Part shown: positions 18,505 to 25,797 of the stretch, in pieces
Numbering within the stretch: position 1 is the stretch's first letter
Layout: every line of letters begins with the position of its first letter
Assembly (NCBI RefSeq): GCF_000247605.1
Contig: NC_016894.1
Span: 1,116,001 to 1,180,000 of the forward strand
Length of the DNA: 64,000 bases
Source: Acetobacterium woodii DSM 1030
GTDB taxonomy: Bacteria; Bacillota; Clostridia; Eubacteriales; Eubacteriaceae
Reading direction: 5' to 3'
Made by a program: the position numbers and the translations under genes
The notes under the pieces: model-generated
What the model saw: only the letters and a program-made list of their open reading frames with translations
Told to the model about the DNA's origin: nothing
The model's database searches: none

Positions 18505-19082
18505 TTTACAAAATTGGCCGTTTTATAGCGTATCTAATCAGCTTAGTGCTTTATCGAGTCACCGTCATCGGTAAGGAAAATATTCCTGAAACGGGGGGAG
18601 CACTTCTTTGTCCGAATCATATCAGTAACATTGATCCAGTGGTGGTAGCTTTTGCGACTTCCCGGGAAATTCATTATATGGCTAAAGCAGAACTATTTAA
18701 AAATATAATCTTGAATTGGTTTTTTAAAAAGGTCAAGGCCTTTCCGGTTAATCGTGAAAAAGTTTCGGTTGAAACCGTTAAGACAGCCTTGCGCGTGCTA
18801 AAAGATGGTGAAATTTTGGGAATCTTCCCGGAAGGACGTCGCGTCAAACAAGACGAACACGTTCAACCAGCCAGTGGTTTTATTGTTTTTGCAGTTAAGA
18901 CCAAAACCCCAATTGTTCCAGTACGGATAAAAGGAAAATATAGTTTTAGAAGTAAGATCGAAGTCATTATTGGTAAACCCATTTATCTGGAAGAGTATTA
19001 CGGCAAAAAATTATCAGAAGAAGAATTGCGGCGGTTGAGTGAAACAATTATGAATACAGTGTATACACTGGAAACCACTTGA
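18501..19082 (+). CDS. plsC: 1-acyl-sn-glycerol-3-phosphate acyltransferase
   Basis: PlsC makes phosphatidic acid from lysophosphatidic acid at the membrane. The acyltransferase block I variant NHISNIDP and block III FPEGRR are present, with a hydrophobic N-terminus of about 20 residues. The 193-residue length is normal. ATGA overlap with cmk shows translational coupling. Confidence 0.93.
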   Translation: MIYKIGRFIAYLISLVLYRVTVIGKENIPETGGALLCPNHISNIDPVVVAFATSREIHYMAKAELFKNIILNWFFKKVKAFPVNREKVSVETVKTALRVLKDGEILGIFPEGRRVKQDEHVQPASGFIVFAVKTKTPIVPVRIKGKYSFRSKIEVIIGKPIYLEEYYGKKLSEEELRRLSETIMNTVYTLETT

Positions 19083-19089
19083 GGTTAGC

Positions 19090-21351
19090 ATGAAAATAGA
19101 AATTGCCGATAAATCAGGTTATTGCTTTGGCATTGAAAATGCCATGAAAATGGTTCAGGATACAATTGCATCCGGTCAAAAAAAGATTTATTCATTAGGT
19201 CCGATTAGCCATAATACCCAGGAAACCTGTCGTCTGGCAGATCAGGGGATTGTCATCATTGATGATGATGAAGTCGAAAAAATTGAGACTGGCTGCATCA
19301 TTCTGCGTTCACATGGGGTTGGCAAAAAAATTATTGAAACGATCAACAAAAAAGGACTTTTAATAATTAATGCGACTTGCCCCTTTGTCCGAGCGGTTCA
19401 GAAAAAAGTGGAAACACATTATCGGGAAGGCTTTCAGATTGTCATCGTTGGAAATAAGGAACATCCGGAAGTGATTGGCGCAAATGGTTGGTGCGATGAT
19501 AAAGCTTTAATTATTAATGATATAAATCAGTTGGAAAATATTGAAAGATATGATAGAATATGTATCGTGGCTCAGACCACCATTATCGAATTCAAATTTA
19601 ATGCTATTTGTGAAGCGATACGGTCGAGAGTCAATGAAGTAGTTATATTTAATACTATTTGCAGTGCCACCGCTGAACGACAAGCAGCGGCGGCAAAAAC
19701 TGCAAAAGTAGTAGAATATATGATCGTAATCGGTGGATACCACAGTTCGAATACTCAAAAACTGGTGGATATCTGCAAATCCCATTGCGAAAAAACTTGT
19801 CACATAGAAACCATCCGTGATTTAGATCTCGCTGAAGTAAGCAAGTACCAAAAAATTGGTATTACGGCAGGGGCGTCAACACCGGACTGGATCGTTAAGG
19901 AGGTATTGGAAGGTATGGAAGAGCAAAACAAAATTGCTGAGGAAAATGTAGTCGTAGAAGTAGCGGCTGAAGAAGAACCAACTGTAGTAGTTGAAGAAGT
20001 GGTGGATACCGCTGAAAAAGACGAATATGATGATGCTAATTTCGATTTCGCAGCAGAAATTGAAGAATCATTAAAAACTATTCGTCGGGGTGCTGAAATC
20101 GAAGGTGAAGTGATTCACATTGCCGAAGATGAAGTGATCTTAAATATCGGCTACAAAGCAGATGGAATTATCAAAAAGAATGACTTTACATGGAGAAGCG
20201 ATGAGGTATTATCTGAACTTGTACAATTGGGCGACAAGGTTTGGTGTATCGTAACTGATTTAAATGAAGGTTCCGGAAATGTGAAACTTTCAAAAATTAA
20301 ATATGATAACCGCCTTGTACAAAAACGGTTAAGTGATGCCTTTGAAAATAAAACAGTTTTAGAAGGAACCGTCAAAGATATTTCGGGAAATGGCTTAATT
20401 GTCGATATTGGATTCACCGATATTTATATGCCAGCTTCACAATATCATGTCCGTTATGTAAAAGATTTGAACACGCTGATCGGCGAAAAAGTAAAGGGTA
20501 TTATCATTGATTATAACCCCAAACGTCGACGTGCGATTCTTTCACAAAAAATTATTCTTGAAAAAGATATGAAGGAACGTCGTGAACAAATTAGAGAAAT
20601 GAAGGAAAAACGTTTTGAAGAATTAAACGTTGATGATGTTGTAAAGGGTGTTGTTAAAACCATTACTAACTTTGGAATCTTTGTTGATCTTGATGGAATT
20701 GATGGTTTTGTTCATCGTTCAGACTTAACTTGGGAAAAAATTAATGAGCCGAAAGATATTGTCGAAAAAGGCCAGGAAATTGAAGCTAAAGTTATTGCTA
20801 AAAATGAAGAAGACAAAAAAATCAAATTAAGCGTAAAAGCTTTAATGGATCGTCCATGGGATGATTTTATTGCTAAATATAATGTGGATGATGAAGTTGA
20901 AGTAACAATTACTAATATTTTAGATTTTGGTGCTTTTGCGCAAATCATTCCTGGCGTTGAAGGTTTGATTCACGTTTCAGAAATTAGTTATAATCGAGTT
21001 GAATCCGTTGCCGCAGTTTTAAACACAGGTGATGTTTTAACTGTAAAAATCATTGGGATTAATCCTGAAAAAGAAAAAATCAGCTTAAGTAAAAAAGCGA
21101 CCGAAGAAGCACCGGCTCGTCCTGCTCCAACACCAAGAAGCAGTAATAGCGGCAGCAATACGGGCTCGGGAGACCGCGAAAAAAACAATAATTATGGTGG
21201 CGGTGATCGCAGCCGTAAACCACAACAAAATCGCAATAACAGTAATAACAATCGCAATAAAACCGTTTATGAAGAAACCGCGAACGTTACCCTTGGAGAT
21301 TCTTTTGGTAATTTATTCGATGGTCTTTTCGGAGATAATGAAGAAGAATAA
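19090..21351 (+). CDS. ispH-rpsA: Fusion of HMBPP reductase (IspH) with ribosomal protein S1
   Basis: Residues 1-280 are IspH, the [4Fe-4S] enzyme that makes IPP and DMAPP. The three cluster cysteines lie in SGYCFGIENAM, NATCPFVRAVQKK and FNTICSATAERQ. An acidic linker (about 285-335) leads to four S1 RNA-binding repeats (about 345-670), as in ribosomal protein S1, and then a Ser/Asn/Gly/Arg-rich tail. The fusion is known in Clostridia, where it links isoprenoid synthesis to translation. The downstream terminator is strong. It could be cleaved or act as one chain; the sequence does not say. Confidence 0.96.
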   Translation: MKIEIADKSGYCFGIENAMKMVQDTIASGQKKIYSLGPISHNTQETCRLADQGIVIIDDDEVEKIETGCIILRSHGVGKKIIETINKKGLLIINATCPFVRAVQKKVETHYREGFQIVIVGNKEHPEVIGANGWCDDKALIINDINQLENIERYDRICIVAQTTIIEFKFNAICEAIRSRVNEVVIFNTICSATAERQAAAAKTAKVVEYMIVIGGYHSSNTQKLVDICKSHCEKTCHIETIRDLDLAEVSKYQKIGITAGASTPDWIVKEVLEGMEEQNKIAEENVVVEVAAEEEPTVVVEEVVDTAEKDEYDDANFDFAAEIEESLKTIRRGAEIEGEVIHIAEDEVILNIGYKADGIIKKNDFTWRSDEVLSELVQLGDKVWCIVTDLNEGSGNVKLSKIKYDNRLVQKRLSDAFENKTVLEGTVKDISGNGLIVDIGFTDIYMPASQYHVRYVKDLNTLIGEKVKGIIIDYNPKRRRAILSQKIILEKDMKERREQIREMKEKRFEELNVDDVVKGVVKTITNFGIFVDLDGIDGFVHRSDLTWEKINEPKDIVEKGQEIEAKVIAKNEEDKKIKLSVKALMDRPWDDFIAKYNVDDEVEVTITNILDFGAFAQIIPGVEGLIHVSEISYNRVESVAAVLNTGDVLTVKIIGINPEKEKISLSKKATEEAPARPAPTPRSSNSGSNTGSGDREKNNNYGGGDRSRKPQQNRNNSNNNRNKTVYEETANVTLGDSFGNLFDGLFGDNEEE

Positions 21352-21380
21352 AAATAGTTGATAGTCAAAAAGCCCAATCA

Positions 21381-21419
21381 AAGCCCAATCTTTGGAATTC
21401 CAAAGATTGGGCTTTTTTT
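21381..21419 (+). terminator. Strong intrinsic terminator after ispH-rpsA
   Basis: A perfect 15-bp stem (AAGCCCAATCTTTGG and its complement) closes an AATT loop and is followed by a T-run. The 11-mer AAAGCCCAATC is tandemly repeated at its left edge (21369-21390). Confidence 0.95.
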
Positions 21420-21445
21420 AAATTAAAATAAATTTAAAAAAACTA

Positions 21446-21473
21446 TTGAAAAAAATAAAATTAATGCTATAAT
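21446..21473 (+). promoter_or_regulatory. Promoter of the rrf2-nifS-nifU unit
   Basis: TTGAAA (21446-21451), 16 bp, TATAAT (21468-21473). Between it and the start codon ATCCAAG occurs twice (about 21482-21488 and 21507-21513), a possible operator for the Rrf2 regulator; that role is inference. Confidence 0.7.
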
Positions 21474-21526
21474 ATACATTAAATCCAAGTGGAATACTGG
21501 GAAATAATCCAAGGGAGGTTAAACAT

Positions 21527-21934
21527 TTGAGACTTTCAACAAAAGGAAGATATGGTGTCCTTGCCATGGTGGAACTGGCGCTTCAATACGGTAAAGGCCC
21601 AGTTTCAATTAAAGAAATTGCCGAAAAGCAGAATTTTTCAGATTCATATATGGAGCAACTTTTTTCTGCATTAAAAAATGCCGGACTTGTAAAAAGTTTA
21701 AGAGGCGCTCGCGGTGGGTATATATTAGCTAAAGATCCTGATAAAATTATGGTTGGCGAAATTATCAGAGCATTGGAAGGTCCAATCGAATTTGCCGAAT
21801 GTATTGATGGTGGCGGCAATATGACGTGTATCAAATCACCGGAATGTGTAACAAGAGGTCTTTGGAAAGAAATTAGCGATAGTATCAGTAATGTTATCGA
21901 TAATCGATCTTTACAGGATTTATTAAATAAATAA
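21527..21934 (+). CDS. Rrf2/IscR-family transcriptional regulator
   Basis: This 135-residue regulator has the Rrf2 winged helix (MRLSTKGRYGVLAMVELAL, residues 1-19) and three cysteines (FAECIDGG, MTCIKSPEC) placed like the [2Fe-2S] ligands of IscR. The TTG start has a strong GGGAGG. It precedes nifS and nifU, so it most likely senses Fe-S status and controls this operon. A CymR-type role in cysteine metabolism is an alternative. Confidence 0.92.
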   Translation: MRLSTKGRYGVLAMVELALQYGKGPVSIKEIAEKQNFSDSYMEQLFSALKNAGLVKSLRGARGGYILAKDPDKIMVGEIIRALEGPIEFAECIDGGGNMTCIKSPECVTRGLWKEISDSISNVIDNRSLQDLLNK

Positions 21935-21949
21935 TGAAAGAGGTATCCT

Positions 21950-23158
21950 ATGAAAAGAATATATTTAGACCATGCGGCTACAACGCCGGTTGATCCGGCC
22001 GTTGTGGAAACAATGCTTCCCTTTTTTACTGAAAACTTTGGCAATCCCTCTTCAGTATATTCAGAAGGCCGGGCTGCTAAAAAAAGTATTGAAGCGGCAC
22101 GTTTGCAAGTGGCTCAGGCAATTAATGCCGATCCGCGCGAAATCTATTTTACCGGCAGTGGATCGGAAGCTGATAACTGGGCGATAAAAGGGATTGCGAT
22201 GAAAAACAAATCAAAAGGCAATCACATTATTACCTCGACGATTGAACATCACGCCGTGCTTCACACTTGTGAATATCTTGAAAAACAGGGCTTTGAGGTA
22301 ACTTATTTACCGGTCGATAAAGACGGCTTGATTTCGCTGGAAGATTTAAAAAATGCGATCAGAAAAGAGACGATTTTAGTAAGCATTATGTTTGCCAACA
22401 ATGAAATCGGGACAATCGAACCGATTAAAGAAATTGGTGAAATTGTTAAGGAAAAAGGGATTATTTTTCATACCGATGCGGTTCAGGCATTAGGCAATAT
22501 TCCGGTCGATGTGAAGGACTTGAATGTTGACTTACTTTCAATATCAGCACATAAAATCTATGGCCCTAAAGGAATCGGCGCATTATACATTAGAAAAGGT
22601 GTTCCGATCGACAATTTAATTCATGGCGGTGCTCAAGAACGTAAAAAACGGGCCGGAACAGAAAACACGGCTGAAATTATTGCTTTTGGAAAAGCCGCAG
22701 AAATGGCGAATGATCATTTAGAAACGAATGCAAATCATATGAAAACTTTGCGAGACCGCTTGATTAAGGGGATCATGGATAATATCCCGCAGGTTCGTTT
22801 GAATGGACATCCGGAAAAAAGATTGCCGGGAAATGCGAATTTTTGCTTTGATTACATTGAGGGAGAGTCCATTCTCTTAAGTTTAGATATTATCGGAATC
22901 GCCGGTTCAAGTGGTTCAGCGTGTACTTCGGGCTCCCTAGATCCATCCCACGTCTTGCTGGCGATTGGTTTGCCGGCTGGGGTTGCTCATGGTTCATTAA
23001 GGCTTACCATTGGAAAAAATACTACCACCGAAGACATCGATTATGTTGTCGAAAATCTCATTCAAATTATTGAACGATTAAGAAAAATGTCACCGATTAA
23101 TGCCGATTGTCCAATTGATGATGCTGTTTTTGAAAAAGCGGCGCATCACCAACATTAA
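21950..23158 (+). CDS. nifS: Cysteine desulfurase NifS
   Basis: NifS is a PLP enzyme that takes sulfur from cysteine and hands it to the scaffold protein. The PLP lysine lies in SISAHKIYGPKG, and the catalytic Cys loop reads GSSGSACTSGSLDPSHVL. The N-terminus RIYLDHAATTPVDP is typical. The 402-residue protein sits 15 bases after rrf2 and upstream of nifU. Confidence 0.96.
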   Translation: MKRIYLDHAATTPVDPAVVETMLPFFTENFGNPSSVYSEGRAAKKSIEAARLQVAQAINADPREIYFTGSGSEADNWAIKGIAMKNKSKGNHIITSTIEHHAVLHTCEYLEKQGFEVTYLPVDKDGLISLEDLKNAIRKETILVSIMFANNEIGTIEPIKEIGEIVKEKGIIFHTDAVQALGNIPVDVKDLNVDLLSISAHKIYGPKGIGALYIRKGVPIDNLIHGGAQERKKRAGTENTAEIIAFGKAAEMANDHLETNANHMKTLRDRLIKGIMDNIPQVRLNGHPEKRLPGNANFCFDYIEGESILLSLDIIGIAGSSGSACTSGSLDPSHVLLAIGLPAGVAHGSLRLTIGKNTTTEDIDYVVENLIQIIERLRKMSPINADCPIDDAVFEKAAHHQH

Positions 23159-23273
23159 AAAGATGAACTAAAAGCAATAACTTCAAAAGGTCATTGAGTA
23201 ATTTAAAGAAATAAAAATAAGCTCACTGAAAATGCGGGCGAAACTATCATTAAAATATTAAGGAGAAAATGAG

Positions 23274-23648
23274 ATGGAATATACAGATGTAGTAATGGAA
23301 AATTTTACTTGTCCTAAACATGTTGGAGAACTTGAAGACGCAAATGGGATCGGCCAAGTTGGTAGTCCCGCTTGTGGTGACATTATGAAAATTTTCTTAA
23401 AAATAAATGATGATGGTGTTATCGAAGATGCATCATTTAAAACTTTTGGCTGTGGGGCAGCAGTTGCAAGCAGTAGCATGGCAACCGATATGATCATTGG
23501 AAAAACGATTGAAGAGGCCGGCAAATTTAAAAATTCGGATGTTGTTGATGCCCTTGGCGGTTTACCCTCGGAAAAAATTCATTGCTCGGTTTTAGCAGCT
23601 GAGGCAATTCAGGCGGCAATCGCCGATTATCAAAATAATAAAGCATAA
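23274..23648 (+). CDS. nifU: Iron-sulfur cluster assembly scaffold NifU/IscU
   Basis: The 124-residue scaffold assembles clusters from NifS-derived sulfur. The three ligand cysteines are in VGSPACGDIMK, FKTFGCGAAVASSS and EKIHCSVLAAEAI. A fourth Cys lies in the N-terminal ENFTCPKHVG. It has a good AAGGAG and lies 115 bases after nifS, followed by a terminator. Confidence 0.95.
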   Translation: MEYTDVVMENFTCPKHVGELEDANGIGQVGSPACGDIMKIFLKINDDGVIEDASFKTFGCGAAVASSSMATDMIIGKTIEEAGKFKNSDVVDALGGLPSEKIHCSVLAAEAIQAAIADYQNNKA

Positions 23649-23663
23649 AATCCAACTGATCAA

Positions 23664-23700
23664 GGCGTCGTTTCTATTAATTAGAGACGGCGTCTTTCTT
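23664..23700 (+). terminator. Intrinsic terminator after nifU
   Basis: A 13-bp stem of GGCGTCGTTTCTA with TAGAGACGGCGTC (three G-U pairs) is followed by TTTCTTT. Confidence 0.85.
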
Positions 23701-23799
23701 TAGGTAAATAAGCAGGATGAAAAAAACGAAAAACGACGTTGCTATCGAAAAAATAATAGTGTAAGATAAGCAGAAGACGAAAATCGAAAGGGTTCCAAA

Positions 23800-24327
23800 A
23801 TGAAAGCAAATATTCTACTCAACGTTGCCGTTGTTTCTCAAAAAAATGGCCGGCGACACGGATTAGTAAAAAGCCTGGTTGTAGTAAACCATGTTGTACA
23901 GTATCTTGTAATTAGTACTGGTGGGTTATTTAGCAAGGCCCAAATTTTTAAACCTGAAAATATTATTGATGTAAATTATAAACGATTAATCATTGCCAGT
24001 GAAAAAGATATCATCAAGATCGAAGGAAAAAAAGTAAAAACCTATCTGGAAGAGGCCTTTCCATTGATGGACTACCCGGTTGTTGATAAAAACGGAGAAG
24101 CGTTTGGTCATATTGTTAATGCCACCATTGAAGATGGATCGTTTATTATATCTGAATACGAAATTTCAAGAAGTTTTTTTGATGACATCGATCATGGTTT
24201 TGCAATTATTCCTGCAGCGGAGCTGGATTACCGAGATCAAGTGCTTCATTATCAAAAAGAAATGTTTGATTTGAGATTTGAAAAACAAGGAACCGGTATT
24301 GCTAATAAATTATTGGGGGCAAAATAA
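23800..24327 (+). CDS. PRC-barrel domain protein
   Basis: The 175-residue protein appears to contain two PRC-barrel-like halves, one near residues 5-80 (LVKSLVVVNHVVQYLVISTGGLF) and one near 90-145 (DYPVVDKNGEAFGHIVNATIED). PRC barrels are small beta-barrels found in ribosome maturation and photosynthetic proteins. The role of this one is unknown. The next gene begins at the very base after its stop, so the two are probably co-translated. Confidence 0.8.
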   Translation: MKANILLNVAVVSQKNGRRHGLVKSLVVVNHVVQYLVISTGGLFSKAQIFKPENIIDVNYKRLIIASEKDIIKIEGKKVKTYLEEAFPLMDYPVVDKNGEAFGHIVNATIEDGSFIISEYEISRSFFDDIDHGFAIIPAAELDYRDQVLHYQKEMFDLRFEKQGTGIANKLLGAK

Positions 24328-25401
24328 GTGGAAGATTCAACAAATAAAAAAAGACTTTTAATTCTCAATCTTGTTATTGTGGTCTTGATCGGGGCCCTTT
24401 GTTTGTTTATCTGGCCAACGCTGGCGGGAATGTTTACGCCGTTTTTAGTGGCGATTGTGCTGGCTTATTTAATTAACCCATTAGTTGGCATCTTTGAAAA
24501 AAAAGGTTTGAGTCGAGTGGTTTCGGTTATTGTCGTTTTTATCGCATTATTAGGGATTGTGGTTGGAGCATTTATGAGCTTCGTGCCTAGTCTTATTACG
24601 AGTATTGCGACGATGATAACGAGCCTTCCAAGCATTATTACGCAAATGCAGGCATACATTACCGATTTATCTGAGTATCTATCAAATTTCACGAATTATA
24701 ATATTTCACAATATTTTAACATCGAACAGATCTTGGGAAATGTCCTTCAAGGTTTTGCTGCGGCACTACAGGGAATCAGTAATGCTTTATTGCAAAATAG
24801 CAGTCAGCTAATGAATATCATTATCGTTCCGTTGGTAACTATTTTTTTGTTGATTGACAAGGAATTTTTCATTGCGGGGATAATGTATCTGGTGCCGTTG
24901 AAATATCGCAATAATATGCTTAAAATGTGTTGCGACATCGATCTGGTCATCGGTGGTTTTATTAAAGGACAAGGATTAATTTCACTGCTTGTAGGGATTG
25001 CAACCGGTATCGGGGCCTTTATGTTAGGACTTCCTTATGCCAGTATCATTGGCGTGGTGGCAGGGATCACAACGATGGTGCCCTATTTTGGACCAGTCGT
25101 TGGAACGATTGTGATTATGTTAATGGTGTTATTCACCAACCCCATGGTAATGCTTCCGATGTTGATCGTCATTGGTGCAGTTCAGGTAATCTGCGGAAAT
25201 TTTATTGCTCCAGCTCTGATGTCGGGTAATGTGGGACTCCATCCGGTTTTTATAATTTTCTCAATTTTCTTTTTTGGCGCGATGTTTGGTGGGATTGGAA
25301 TGATTATGGCGGTACCGATCGCAGCAACCATTAAAGTAGTGGCAGGATACATGATTTCCATATTTGCGTCAAAGGATAATATCGAACTAAAAAAGGATTG
25401 A
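24328..25401 (+). CDS. AI-2E family transporter (permease PerM type)
   Basis: This 357-residue polytopic protein has about eight membrane segments and the family C-terminal block PYFGPVVGTIVIM and ALMSGNVGLHPVFIIFSIFFFGAMFGGIGMI. Members export or transport diverse solutes, including ions; the name does not prove AI-2 transport. The GTG start immediately follows the preceding stop. Its stop codon overlaps the -35 hexamer of the alaS promoter. Confidence 0.9.
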   Translation: MEDSTNKKRLLILNLVIVVLIGALCLFIWPTLAGMFTPFLVAIVLAYLINPLVGIFEKKGLSRVVSVIVVFIALLGIVVGAFMSFVPSLITSIATMITSLPSIITQMQAYITDLSEYLSNFTNYNISQYFNIEQILGNVLQGFAAALQGISNALLQNSSQLMNIIIVPLVTIFLLIDKEFFIAGIMYLVPLKYRNNMLKMCCDIDLVIGGFIKGQGLISLLVGIATGIGAFMLGLPYASIIGVVAGITTMVPYFGPVVGTIVIMLMVLFTNPMVMLPMLIVIGAVQVICGNFIAPALMSGNVGLHPVFIIFSIFFFGAMFGGIGMIMAVPIAATIKVVAGYMISIFASKDNIELKKD

Positions 25402-25426
25402 CATTTAAATATAGAATTAATATAAT
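25398..25426 (+). promoter_or_regulatory. Consensus promoter of the alaS T-box leader
   Basis: TTGACA (25398-25403), 17 bp, TATAAT (25421-25426): a perfect sigma-A consensus. The -35 overlaps the stop codon of the AI-2E transporter gene. Confidence 0.9.
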
Positions 25427-25433
25427 CATCTTC

Positions 25434-25691
25434 ATAGGTTAATATTAAAATGCATTGAGAACGAAGACTCTAAATAGTCAGTCCAGAGAAAGCGACATTG
25501 CTGAAAGTCGCTTATAATCATTTTGGAGTTGCCGCGTTTGAGCAGCTGGGAAAAGGTTTGAATAAATCGTTCGATTAGTATTTTCAGCCGGGAAATCGTT
25601 ATTGATTAAGAGAGTTGCCGACGATATTGCAACTAATTTGGGTGGTACCGCGGTTTAAACTGTCCCTTGCATATTTGCATGGGATTTTTTT
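25434..25691 (+). promoter_or_regulatory. T-box riboswitch upstream of alaS (alanine specifier)
   Basis: The leader binds uncharged tRNA-Ala and allows read-through into alaS when charging fails. The conserved T-box core (AATTTGGGTGGTACCGCG) lies at 25635-25652. It is followed by a terminator hairpin at 25663-25684 (TCCCTTGCA with TGCATGGGA, one mismatch) and a T-run. Stem I occupies roughly 25460-25560. The likely specifier is GCC at 25531-25533 within GAGTTGCCGCG, which encodes Ala and matches the downstream gene. The specifier position is my reading; the T-box itself is secure. Confidence 0.93.
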
Positions 25692-25797
25692 GTTTAACTA
25701 ATTAAAAAAGTTGTTACAAATCGACAGTAAAGCCACGACTGTTTGACGTTTATGAGTTTCGCAATTGCTTAAAAAAGATAAATAATAAGGAGAAAAA

